Part shown: piece by piece, positions 1 to 5,586 of the stretch
Layout of the letters: every line of letters begins with the position of its first letter
How positions within the stretch are numbered: position 1 is the stretch's first letter
NCBI GenBank assembly: GCA_028817775.1
Contig: JAPPOW010000142.1
Span: forward strand, 1-5,588
Direction of reading: 5' to 3'
Length of the DNA stretch: 5,588 nt
From: Candidatus Melainabacteria bacterium
GTDB taxonomy: Bacteria; Cyanobacteriota; Vampirovibrionia; LMEP-6097
The notes under the pieces: model-generated
The model's database searches: none
What the model was told of the DNA's origin: nothing
Seen by the model: only the letters and a program-made list of their open reading frames with translations
Position numbers and translations under genes: made by a program

Positions 1-1
1 T

Positions 2-2155
2 AGTGGGCTTGAGCGATATGAGATTGGTGACTGGGGACATTTGTTTTTTCTTGCTGCTACGGTCAAGGCTGACTTGGAGGAATTATTAGCATCGCTAACT
101 TTATTTGTACAAGCTGCCGAATTAAAGAACAGAACTCAAATGATTCGAGACTTGGGTTCTGATTTACGCAAAACTTTTAAGCCAGAACTGGCGCTAGAGA
201 AAATTTTTCAAACTCTTGAACCATTTTTACAGCTAAAAGCTTTGTATTTTTTCAAACGTTTGATTAACCGTGATGATGATGGCGAAGTTTTATTCCGTGG
301 TTATAGTTTGTTCTTTGATTCAGGCAATTCAGTGCTTGATACTGAGCGAGTCTATGAGCTTGGTGATATTGAAGCTGCTGATTTTATTGATGCTGATCTT
401 GAAGTTGAATTGGTTAAATCTAAACTTCGTGGACGCGAGTGGGGTTTACTGGTTGCTAGTAAGGAGCAAGCTTGGAGCGCTGAAGAAACTGAGATTCTAG
501 AACTCTTTGCAGAGCAGATGGCGACAGTATTTAACCAAAATGAACTTCACAACGAAAGTTTGACTATGGCGCAGCGTGAGTTCTTGCTCAATCAAATTAC
601 TACTAAGATTCGTGAGTCACTAGCTGTTGACAGTATTTTGGAGACAGCAGTCGCTGAGATTGCCCAAGTGATGGGTGCTGAATCTTGTGGGATCTTGATC
701 CTCAATCGTAAGATCCGTGGCAGTCTAGGGCACAAAGTTTGGTCAGCTAATGATATGCATTCACCCAAGATGGTTGATGCAATCTATGCCACTCTTAAAA
801 CTGACCTTGAACCAAGTAGCTTACAGCCCTCAATTCAAGTGCCAGCTGATTTAAGGGAGGATGATGGTCTTGCCTGGAATGGACTGGAGGGTATGGGGCT
901 CAAGTCATATTTGGCTTGTGGCTTATTTCGTGATAATAGTAATGAATTGATTGGCATCCTTGCACTTGGTTTCTTTGATCAAACTCGCCACTGGACTGAA
1001 GATGAAAGATTATTAGTTGAAGGTGTTGCTAAACAATTAGAGATTGCTTTGATTCAAGCTTCTATCTACCAAGAAGCGCAGCAGACCAAACGGCAGATGG
1101 CATTACTGCATAAACTAAGTAGTGATATTAGAGATAGTTTGGATATTTCTGTAGTGCTTGGTCAAATCGCTAAAGGTATTGGTGAGGTGCTTGGGCTCAA
1201 TCGTTGTTTCGTGCGTAGGTTTTCTAATGATTACCGCATCATCAAAACCGAAGAAGAATACTGCTCTAGTGGTTTTGAACCAAGTGCTGATTTGATTTTT
1301 GGTTTTGAAAGAGATTGGATCAATAGTCTCTCTCAGTCAAGTACTTATTCAAGCGCACTTGAAGTTTTGAATATTACTTCCGTTGAAGACTACCTTGATA
1401 AAGAAAGCCCGGATCTATTACCTGTTGCTCAAGCAATTAATCTTAAAAGTTATCTCTCAATTCCATTAGTCGCTCGCGGGAAGGTGCTTGGTACAATCAT
1501 CGTCCACCAGTGCGATAGAGAGCGTCATTTCTTGAGTGAAGAAATTGAATTCATCTTCCGTGTTGGTTCAGAAGCAGCAATTGCAATAGAGCATGCTGCC
1601 TTGTTTAATACCATTAATCGTTTCAATCGAACTGATCCAGACACCGGACTCTACAACAAAAAATATTTTAGGGAAGTGGCTGAGCGAGCAATCGCTAGTG
1701 CTGAAGAGAAGCAAGGTGATGTGGCGTTCATGCTGATTGATGTCGACCATCTTAAAGAAATTAATGATGATCCAATTCATGGTGGTCATGAAGCAGGTGA
1801 TGAAGCGATTCAGATTCTAGCCAATGTACTTGCCAAAACAGTACGCCAGACTCCAGTCGATGAAATCCATCATCGTCTTTCTGATGTTGTCGGTCGTTTT
1901 GGTGGTGATGAGTTTATGGTCCTGCTACCAAGTACTGACATGGCAGGAGCCAAGGTGGTTGCTGGTCGTATCGCTGAGAACCTAGCTAAAGTTAAGCATA
2001 GTACTTGGCCTAAACCACTTACTTGTAGTATCGGTATTTCAGCGACACCTGATGATCCTTATGATTTTGAGCAGCTTAAGACCCTTGCTGACAAGGCTTT
2101 GTATCAGTCTAAACACAAAGGTAGGGATGCGATTAGTACTACTCTCGAGTTGTGA
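2..2155 (+). CDS. Multi-GAF diguanylate cyclase (GGDEF), 5'-partial
   Basis: Probable cytoplasmic signalling enzyme that makes cyclic di-GMP from two GTP, controlled by tandem GAF sensor domains. Residues are counted from the TTG at 41. The order is a first GAF-like region (about 30-165), a second (about 180-345), a third (about 350-525), then a GGDEF domain (about 528-704). The catalytic GGDEF signature is intact at 621-625, metal-binding aspartates lie in LIDVD (D567, D569), and RLSD at 612-615 sits five residues before GGDEF, the position of the RxxD product-inhibition site. No membrane segment is visible. The TTG at 41 is unlikely to be the true start: the frame is open from position 2 with plausible protein (ERYEIGDWGHLF), so the N-terminus, perhaps the end of another GAF domain, lies outside the window. 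The GAF ligands are unknown. No phytochrome-type chromophore Cys-His pair is seen. GGDEF assignment is firm; GAF borders are approximate. Confidence 0.9.
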   Translation, partial: SGLERYEIGDWGHLFFLAATVKADLEELLASLTLFVQAAELKNRTQMIRDLGSDLRKTFKPELALEKIFQTLEPFLQLKALYFFKRLINRDDDGEVLFRGYSLFFDSGNSVLDTERVYELGDIEAADFIDADLEVELVKSKLRGREWGLLVASKEQAWSAEETEILELFAEQMATVFNQNELHNESLTMAQREFLLNQITTKIRESLAVDSILETAVAEIAQVMGAESCGILILNRKIRGSLGHKVWSANDMHSPKMVDAIYATLKTDLEPSSLQPSIQVPADLREDDGLAWNGLEGMGLKSYLACGLFRDNSNELIGILALGFFDQTRHWTEDERLLVEGVAKQLEIALIQASIYQEAQQTKRQMALLHKLSSDIRDSLDISVVLGQIAKGIGEVLGLNRCFVRRFSNDYRIIKTEEEYCSSGFEPSADLIFGFERDWINSLSQSSTYSSALEVLNITSVEDYLDKESPDLLPVAQAINLKSYLSIPLVARGKVLGTIIVHQCDRERHFLSEEIEFIFRVGSEAAIAIEHAALFNTINRFNRTDPDTGLYNKKYFREVAERAIASAEEKQGDVAFMLIDVDHLKEINDDPIHGGHEAGDEAIQILANVLAKTVRQTPVDEIHHRLSDVVGRFGGDEFMVLLPSTDMAGAKVVAGRIAENLAKVKHSTWPKPLTCSIGISATPDDPYDFEQLKTLADKALYQSKHKGRDAISTTLEL

Positions 2156-2173
2156 TTTGGGCTTGCTAGTTTT

Positions 2174-2290
2174 CGCTATAGCGCTCTAGGGCTGTAACGC
2201 TGTAGCGGATTTCAAATTGAAATCTAATTGTTTTAATTCATGACTATGCTTGAAGGCGTTAGAGCGCTACAGCCTTAGAGCGTTACAGCG
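2174..2290. repeat. Inverted array of octamer repeats
   Basis: Two 34-nt arms (2174-2207 and 2257-2290) face each other across a 49-nt centre. Each arm is four contiguous 8-mers plus a terminal CG. On the + strand the right arm reads CGTTAGAG, CGCTACAG, CCTTAGAG, CGTTACAG. On the - strand the left arm reads CGCTACAG, CGTTACAG, CCCTAGAG, CGCTATAG. The consensus is roughly CGYTASAG. The arms pair along their full length with about one mismatch per octamer, most of the rest being Watson-Crick and a few G-U. It could act as a terminator or RNA stabiliser for the upstream cyclase mRNA, a protein-binding array, or be a small mobile repeat; no T-run follows it. It fills most of the 164-nt gap before mnmE, and its right arm reaches the mnmE -35 region. 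Confidence 0.8.
2208..2224. repeat. Perfect 17-nt palindrome inside the octamer array
   Basis: GATTTCAA and TTGAAATC are perfect reverse complements separated by a single A. The palindrome starts directly after the left octamer arm. It could be a dimeric-regulator site or the tip of a short cruciform. Its AT-rich composition contrasts with the GC-richer octamers, so it looks like a separate module. Function is unknown. Confidence 0.6.
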
Positions 2291-2300
2291 ATTAACTATA

Positions 2301-2309
2301 TGCTATAAA
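2301..2309 (+). promoter_or_regulatory. Probable extended -10 promoter of mnmE
   Basis: TGC followed by TATAAA gives an extended -10 box ending 10 nt before the mnmE ATG at 2320. Transcription would start near 2316, leaving a leader of only a few nucleotides. A weak -35 candidate, GTTACA at 2282-2287 with a 16-nt spacer, lies inside the right octamer arm. No Shine-Dalgarno sequence precedes the ATG. Confidence 0.5.
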
Positions 2310-2319
2310 GATTTATTAG

Positions 2320-3675
2320 ATGTCAACCATCGCCGCTATTGTTACTGCTCCGGGGCATGCCGCTGTCTCTATCATTAGAGTCAGTGGTAAGGATGCTTGG
2401 GCCATTGTGAGATCCTTACGTCGCAATGTCATCCTGAGCCCTTCAGGGCGTCAGGATCCCATTGCTCCTCAGGATGACATTGCTGGTGAATTTAAACTCC
2501 AATGGATTTACGATGGAGAAAACAAAGTAGATCAAGCTTTGATCTTACCGTTCAAAGCTCCGCATAGTTACACTGGTGAAGATGTGATTGAAATTCAATG
2601 CCATGGCGGTTATTGGATGAGTCAAAAGATTCTTGATTTATTACTTGAGGCTGGAGCTAGTCTGGCTAAGCCGGGTGAGTTTAGTGAGCGAGCAGTCTTG
2701 AATGGCAAGATGGATTTGAGTCAGGCTGAATCAATTATGGATTTAATTGAAGCTCGTAGTGATAAAGCTGGTGAGAATGCTATTAAGCTCTACCAAGGTG
2801 AGCTTGGTGGGCAGATCAAAACTATACGCAACTCTCTATTGAATTTACTTGCTGAGCTTACTGCTTGTATTGATTTCCCTGACGAGGTTAAGGATTTTGA
2901 TAGGGGGAAGTATCAACAATTGATCGCTGGGCATATTGAAAAGATTGACGAGATTTTAGCTGGAGAGTCAGAAGGACACATCTTGCGTGAAGGTTACAAA
3001 GTGGCTTTGATTGGTGCGCCAAATGTTGGTAAATCCACTTTGCTCAATACTCTACTCAAAAAAGAACGAGCGATAGTTACTAATATAGAAGGCACTACTC
3101 GAGACCTGATTGAAGAAAGTTATAGTATCAAAGGTTTACCGATTGTTTTGCTTGATACGGCTGGAATTAGAGAGAGTGATGATACTGTTGAGCAGCTAGG
3201 GATAGAACGCAGCCAGCAGGCAATTGAAGAAGCTGATTTGGTTTTGCAACTTGAGGATGTTCGGTCATTGCGAGCAACGAAGCAATCCAGCAAAACACTG
3301 AAAGTGGCAACAAAGATAGATTTATGCACTGATGACTGGATTGCTTCGTCGCAAGCTCCTCGCAATGACAGCGCTGATATTGCAATCTCAGCTCAAGAAG
3401 GCACCAATATCCCAGAACTCAAAGAATTAATCTACTCAAGAATTCTTGAAACCAAGAAAGTAAATGATCAAGTGAAGATTAACCACCGTCAGGCTGATCT
3501 TTTGCGTAAAGCCAAAGCTGCTCTAGAGAAATCTCAAGCTGCCACTCATTTAGCTACGGATTTTTGGACTATTGATTTACGTGGGGCGATAGCTGCTCTG
3601 GGTGAGATTACTGGTGAGACATTAACAGAAGAATTATTAGACAATATTTTTTCTAGATTCTGTATTGGTAAGTAG
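2320..3675 (+). CDS. mnmE: tRNA uridine-5-carboxymethylaminomethyl modification GTPase MnmE
   Basis: MnmE works with MnmG in the cytoplasm to modify U34 of certain tRNAs, using a folate-bound one-carbon unit and GTP hydrolysis. At 451 aa it is of normal family length. The N-terminal folate-binding/dimerisation domain runs from TIAAIVTAPGHAAVSIIRVS through SYTGEDVIE and GEFSERAVLNGKMDLSQAE. The G domain has the P-loop GAPNVGKST (232-240, with the K+-loop Asn235), G2 TTRD (259-262), G3 DTAG (279-282), the catalytic Glu equivalent at 291 (E. coli E282) and a G4 motif TKID (331-334) in place of the usual NKxD. The C-terminus is the hallmark CIGK with Cys448. Two places carry translated palindromic repeat DNA: residues 37-53, and two blocks (about 315-324 and 339-350) flanking G4. 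No frameshift or internal stop results and all key motifs persist, so it is probably functional. The start follows an extended -10 box and lacks a Shine-Dalgarno sequence. No mnmG is in view. Confidence 0.97.
   Translation: MSTIAAIVTAPGHAAVSIIRVSGKDAWAIVRSLRRNVILSPSGRQDPIAPQDDIAGEFKLQWIYDGENKVDQALILPFKAPHSYTGEDVIEIQCHGGYWMSQKILDLLLEAGASLAKPGEFSERAVLNGKMDLSQAESIMDLIEARSDKAGENAIKLYQGELGGQIKTIRNSLLNLLAELTACIDFPDEVKDFDRGKYQQLIAGHIEKIDEILAGESEGHILREGYKVALIGAPNVGKSTLLNTLLKKERAIVTNIEGTTRDLIEESYSIKGLPIVLLDTAGIRESDDTVEQLGIERSQQAIEEADLVLQLEDVRSLRATKQSSKTLKVATKIDLCTDDWIASSQAPRNDSADIAISAQEGTNIPELKELIYSRILETKKVNDQVKINHRQADLLRKAKAALEKSQAATHLATDFWTIDLRGAIAALGEITGETLTEELLDNIFSRFCIGK
2423..2483. repeat. Palindromic element (GTCATCCTGAG family) inside mnmE
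   Basis: A perfect 16-bp inverted repeat, GCAATGTCATCCTGAG (2423-2438) against CTCAGGATGACATTGC (2468-2483), encloses 29 nt. The left arm can instead form a local hairpin: ATCCTGA, GCCC, loop TTCA, GGGC, a bulged G, TCAGGAT (2431-2457). The core from GTCATCC to GGATGAC (2428-2478) is 51 nt, exactly 17 codons, and is translated as mnmE residues 37-53. From memory of E. coli MnmE, the segment between the first SG and the DQ before the SFTGED-type motif is about 14 residues longer here, matching an in-frame insertion. Confidence 0.8.
3264..3369. repeat. Inverted repeat pair (GTCATTGCGAG family) bracketing the mnmE G4 codons
   Basis: The left arm (3264-3290) begins GTCATTGCGAG and ends ACGAAGCAATCCAG. 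The right arm (3336-3369) begins CTGGATTGCTTCGT and ends CTCGCAATGAC. They are reverse complements except that the right arm has 7 extra internal nucleotides. The 45 nt between them (3291-3335) encode the G4 motif TKID. Both arms are translated in the mnmE frame (RSLRATKQSS and DWIASSQAPRND). The antisense reading gives peptides of the CDEAIQ / DCFVARND type that turn up often as spurious predicted proteins over this repeat class. The same termini recur after mnmE at 3678-3818. Confidence 0.85.
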
Positions 3676-3677
3676 AG

Positions 3678-3818
3678 GGTCATTGCGAGGAGTTCAGGGA
3701 CGCCACATGTTGATTACCCTGCTGATGACAGGGAGCCCCGTAAGGACGAAGCAATTCAATGCACCAGCTTGGTCTATGCATTAGATTGCCACGTCGACTT
3801 CGTCTCCTCGCAATGACC
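3678..3818. repeat. Compound palindromic element between mnmE and ribH
   Basis: Outer 15-bp perfect inverted termini, GGTCATTGCGAGGAG (3678-3692) and its complement (3804-3818), enclose further paired blocks: GACGAAG (3745-3751) with CTTCGTC (3798-3804), and GCAATTCAATGCA (3751-3763) with TGCATTAGATTGC (3777-3789, 11 of 13 pairs). Relative to the right arm, the left arm carries about 53 extra nt (3693-3745) that include a small hairpin CCCTG/CAGGG (3717-3733). The element starts 3 nt after the mnmE stop and ends 12 nt before the ribH promoter, so it fills most of the 170-nt gap. It could stabilise or end the mnmE transcript, but there is no T-run. No coding sequence is seen in it. Confidence 0.85.
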
Positions 3819-3830
3819 GAGAGCCTCAAA

Positions 3831-3839
3831 TGCTATTAT
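3831..3839 (+). promoter_or_regulatory. Probable extended -10 promoter of ribH
   Basis: TGC followed by TATTAT ends 6 nt before the ribH ATG at 3846, which places the start of transcription at or next to the A of the ATG, as for a leaderless mRNA. No Shine-Dalgarno sequence exists. The only -35-like match, ATGACC (3813-3818) at a short 15-nt spacing, is the end of the palindromic element, so the repeat may contribute to the promoter. No FMN riboswitch is seen upstream. Confidence 0.5.
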
Positions 3840-3845
3840 TAACTC

Positions 3846-4337
3846 ATGCGTGAATCCAAACCACTATTTGATATCACTGACGACAGAGATTTTAAGTTTG
3901 CAATCATAACTGCCAGCTGGAATCATGAATTCAACAATGAGATGGCTGAATCAGCTAGAGCAGCTCTTGAAGAATTAAATCTATCGGTGATTGATGAATT
4001 CCAAGTGCCAGGCGCGCTTGAGATGCCATTGATGGCACTAGAACTTGCTGAAGAAGGTGGTTACGACGCGATTATTTGTTTCGGTACGATCTTTAGAGGC
4101 GAGACTTTGCACTTTGAATTAGTAGCTCAGCAAAGTGCTAGGGGTTTGATGGATGTTTCACTAGCTACCAGCGTGCCAATTCTTAATGGAGTCCTTGCTT
4201 GTGAGAACCATGAGCAAGCCAAAGTTAGAGCTTCACGTGAGCAAGAAGATAAAGGTAGAGAAGTTGCGCTCTCGGCTATTGCATTAGTGCAACAAATTGC
4301 TCAAATAAGTAGTCGCTATCATGCGGTCCAGGGCTAG
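3846..4337 (+). CDS. ribH: 6,7-dimethyl-8-ribityllumazine synthase (riboflavin biosynthesis)
   Basis: Condenses 5-amino-6-ribitylaminouracil with 3,4-dihydroxy-2-butanone 4-phosphate to 6,7-dimethyl-8-ribityllumazine, the step before riboflavin synthase; the family forms pentamers or 60-mer shells. At 163 aa it matches the usual length. Visible motifs are ITASWNHEFN (substrate-binding Trp/Asn loop), FQVPGALEMPL, and FGTIFRGETLHFE with the catalytic-type His at residue 89 (B. subtilis His88). GVLACENHEQAKVRAS follows, where many homologues have GVLTT; the phosphate-contact Arg is retained. The last seven or so residues (RYHAVQG) extend past the end of E. coli RibH and lie in a 62-nt convergent overlap with carA. 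No other rib gene is nearby, so it appears to be a stand-alone unit with its own promoter. The ATG is chosen from the domain start and the -10 box 6 nt before it. Confidence 0.95.
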   Translation: MRESKPLFDITDDRDFKFAIITASWNHEFNNEMAESARAALEELNLSVIDEFQVPGALEMPLMALELAEEGGYDAIICFGTIFRGETLHFELVAQQSARGLMDVSLATSVPILNGVLACENHEQAKVRASREQEDKGREVALSAIALVQQIAQISSRYHAVQG

Positions 4338-5382
4338 CCTCTGGGTGATACTGTACTGAGAACACGTTGTTTCTATTCTTTAATCTAAGCCCAGCGACTG
4401 TATCATCGTTGATATTGAGGTGAGTAATCTCGAGATTCTCAGGGAGACCTTCCTTGCTGACGGCAAAACCATGATTGTGTGAAGCAATTTCAATCTTGCC
4501 GGTCTTGAGGTTCTTGATTGGTTGGTTAGCACCACGGTGACCAAACTTGAGTTTGAAAGTATTAGCGCCACAAGCAAGAGCTAGGATTTGATGCCCTAGG
4601 CAAATACCAAAAATAGGTTTGCCAAATTTATTAAGCAACTCTTGTACAGTTTCGATTGCGTAATCTACTGCAGCTGGATCTCCAGGTCCATTGCTTAAAA
4701 ATACTCCATCAGGATTTTGTTCCAGAATATAGTCTATAGAAGTATTTGCCGGCACTACTTCTACTTCACAGCCATGACTAATTAATTTATTGGTGATGTT
4801 TTGTTTGATACCGAAGTCAAGCGCGATGACTTTATAGGTCTTGGAGAAAAGCTCTGTAGACTTGACTGACAGTTTGCCCGGGTAGCTAGCTTTGCAACTA
4901 ACCTCAGAAGCTAGATCTTGACCGTCCATACTAGGGCTTGCTTGAACTTGTTTGAGTAAATCTTCACTAGTCAGTGAATCATCGTCTGTGATTGCGGCAC
5001 GCATTGCACCTTTGTCGCGGATATGCTTAGTAATAGCTCTAGTGTCTACATCATAGATAGCAGCAATATTATGCTTCTTGAGAAATTCATCGAGACTTTC
5101 TTGAGCTCTAAAATTACTAACGATTGGACTGTAGTTCTTGAGTACCATACCTTTGGCACGGGCTTGCAAATCTGGTGATTCGTAGTCGGCGTTGTTACAG
5201 CCGTAGTTGCCAATCTCAGGGTAGGTGAACGTAATAATTTGTCCGGCGTAACTTGGATCGGTCATGGTTTCCTGGTAACCGGTCATGCCAGTATTGAATA
5301 CTAGCTCACCAAAACTGGTGCCGCTAGCTCCCAAGGATTTGCCTTGGAATTCTCTACCATCTTCAAGAAGGAGTTTTGCCAT
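4276..5382 (-). CDS. carA: Carbamoyl-phosphate synthase small (glutaminase) subunit
   Basis: Hydrolyses glutamine and channels ammonia to CarB, which makes carbamoyl phosphate for pyrimidine and arginine synthesis. At 368 aa it is the usual length. The N-terminal small-chain domain shows LLLEDGREFQGKSLGA, ELVFNTGMTGYQE and YDVDTRAITKHIRDKGAMR. The class I glutamine amidotransferase domain follows, with VIALDFGIKQNI, the LSNGPGDPA loop, the nucleophile Cys261 in GICLGHQ, and His346 and Glu348 in QYHPEASPGPHD, completing the Cys-His-Glu triad. The ATG is preceded by a promoter and no Shine-Dalgarno sequence. The last 20 codons plus stop overlap the end of ribH on the other strand; His346 and Glu348 lie just outside that overlap. 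carB is not downstream, since ribH converges there, so the two subunits are encoded apart unless carB lies elsewhere nearby. Confidence 0.97.
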   Translation of the reverse strand: MAKLLLEDGREFQGKSLGASGTSFGELVFNTGMTGYQETMTDPSYAGQIITFTYPEIGNYGCNNADYESPDLQARAKGMVLKNYSPIVSNFRAQESLDEFLKKHNIAAIYDVDTRAITKHIRDKGAMRAAITDDDSLTSEDLLKQVQASPSMDGQDLASEVSCKASYPGKLSVKSTELFSKTYKVIALDFGIKQNITNKLISHGCEVEVVPANTSIDYILEQNPDGVFLSNGPGDPAAVDYAIETVQELLNKFGKPIFGICLGHQILALACGANTFKLKFGHRGANQPIKNLKTGKIEIASHNHGFAVSKEGLPENLEITHLNINDDTVAGLRLKNRNNVFSVQYHPEASPGPHDSDYLFEQFVALMQ

Positions 5383-5391
5383 TAAAACTAT

Positions 5392-5420
5392 ATTGTAACA
5401 TCTGTGTATTTAAGCTTCAA
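5392..5420 (-). promoter_or_regulatory. Probable sigma70-type promoter of carA
   Basis: Read on the minus strand, TTGAAG (5420-5415), a 17-nt spacer, and TACAAT (5397-5392) preceded by TGT form a -35/extended -10 promoter. Nine nucleotides separate TACAAT from the ATG, so the transcript would begin only 2-3 nt before the start codon. The -35 box overlaps the last codons of the upstream gene. The short leader leaves no room for an attenuator or pyrimidine-responsive leader. Confidence 0.6.
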
Positions 5421-5586
5421 AGATTTCTCTTAAAACCTGGTCATCCTCTAGGTTCTCAAGCTTTATGAAATTAACTTTAAAGTCCTTATATTCTAATTCA
5501 GCTTCAATATTTTCATTGATGATGTAAGCAGCTTGTAGATTTCTGTAATTATTGATGAAAGTTTTCATAGCATCTGGTATCTCGGC
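5410..5586 (-). CDS. Unrecognised protein, C-terminal fragment (5'-partial)
   Basis: On the minus strand a frame is open from the window edge to a TAA at 5412-5410, giving the last 58 residues of a protein. It begins AEIPDAMKTFINNYRNLQ and ends DDQVLREIFEA. The fragment is rich in Glu, Asp, Asn and Lys, with likely helices (for example ENLEDDQVLREIFEA) and no cysteine or metal-binding motif. I do not recognise a family. It is a soluble-looking C-terminus, collinear with carA and 27 nt upstream of it, so the two could be co-transcribed although carA also has its own promoter. An internal Met is present (5568-5566), but the frame runs past it to the edge, so the start is most likely outside the window. 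Confidence 0.6.
   Translation of the reverse strand, partial: AEIPDAMKTFINNYRNLQAAYIINENIEAELEYKDFKVNFIKLENLEDDQVLREIFEA

Noticed and set aside
41..43. TTG as the true start of the GAF-GGDEF protein
   Set aside because: The frame is open to the left edge with sensible protein sequence and no better start, so the gene is cut by the window instead.
270..500. Short + strand frame in another phase of the cyclase gene
   Set aside because: Shadow of the GAF-coding sequence, low-complexity hydrophobic translation, no start signal.
1140..1610. Cyanobacteriochrome-type chromophore-binding GAF domain
   Set aside because: The third GAF has the HQC motif seen in many cyanobacterial GAF domains but not the Cys-His bilin attachment motif.
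1568..1789. Minus-strand frame opposite the GGDEF region
   Set aside because: Shadow of a conserved domain; no homology or start signal recognised.
2174..2290. CRISPR-like array
   Set aside because: Units are contiguous 8-mers without spacers and the halves are inverted.
3120..3385. Antisense open frames over the mnmE G domain with peptides such as CDEAIQ and DCFVARND
   Set aside because: They are the reverse reading of the palindromic repeat arms, a common source of spurious proteins, and lie wholly inside a confidently assigned mnmE.
3676..3845. FMN riboswitch or small RNA gene before ribH
   Set aside because: The gap is accounted for by the palindromic element and a promoter that leaves no leader; no riboswitch core is visible.
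4380..4577. Minus-strand frame in another phase of carA
   Set aside because: Entirely inside conserved carA glutaminase coding sequence.
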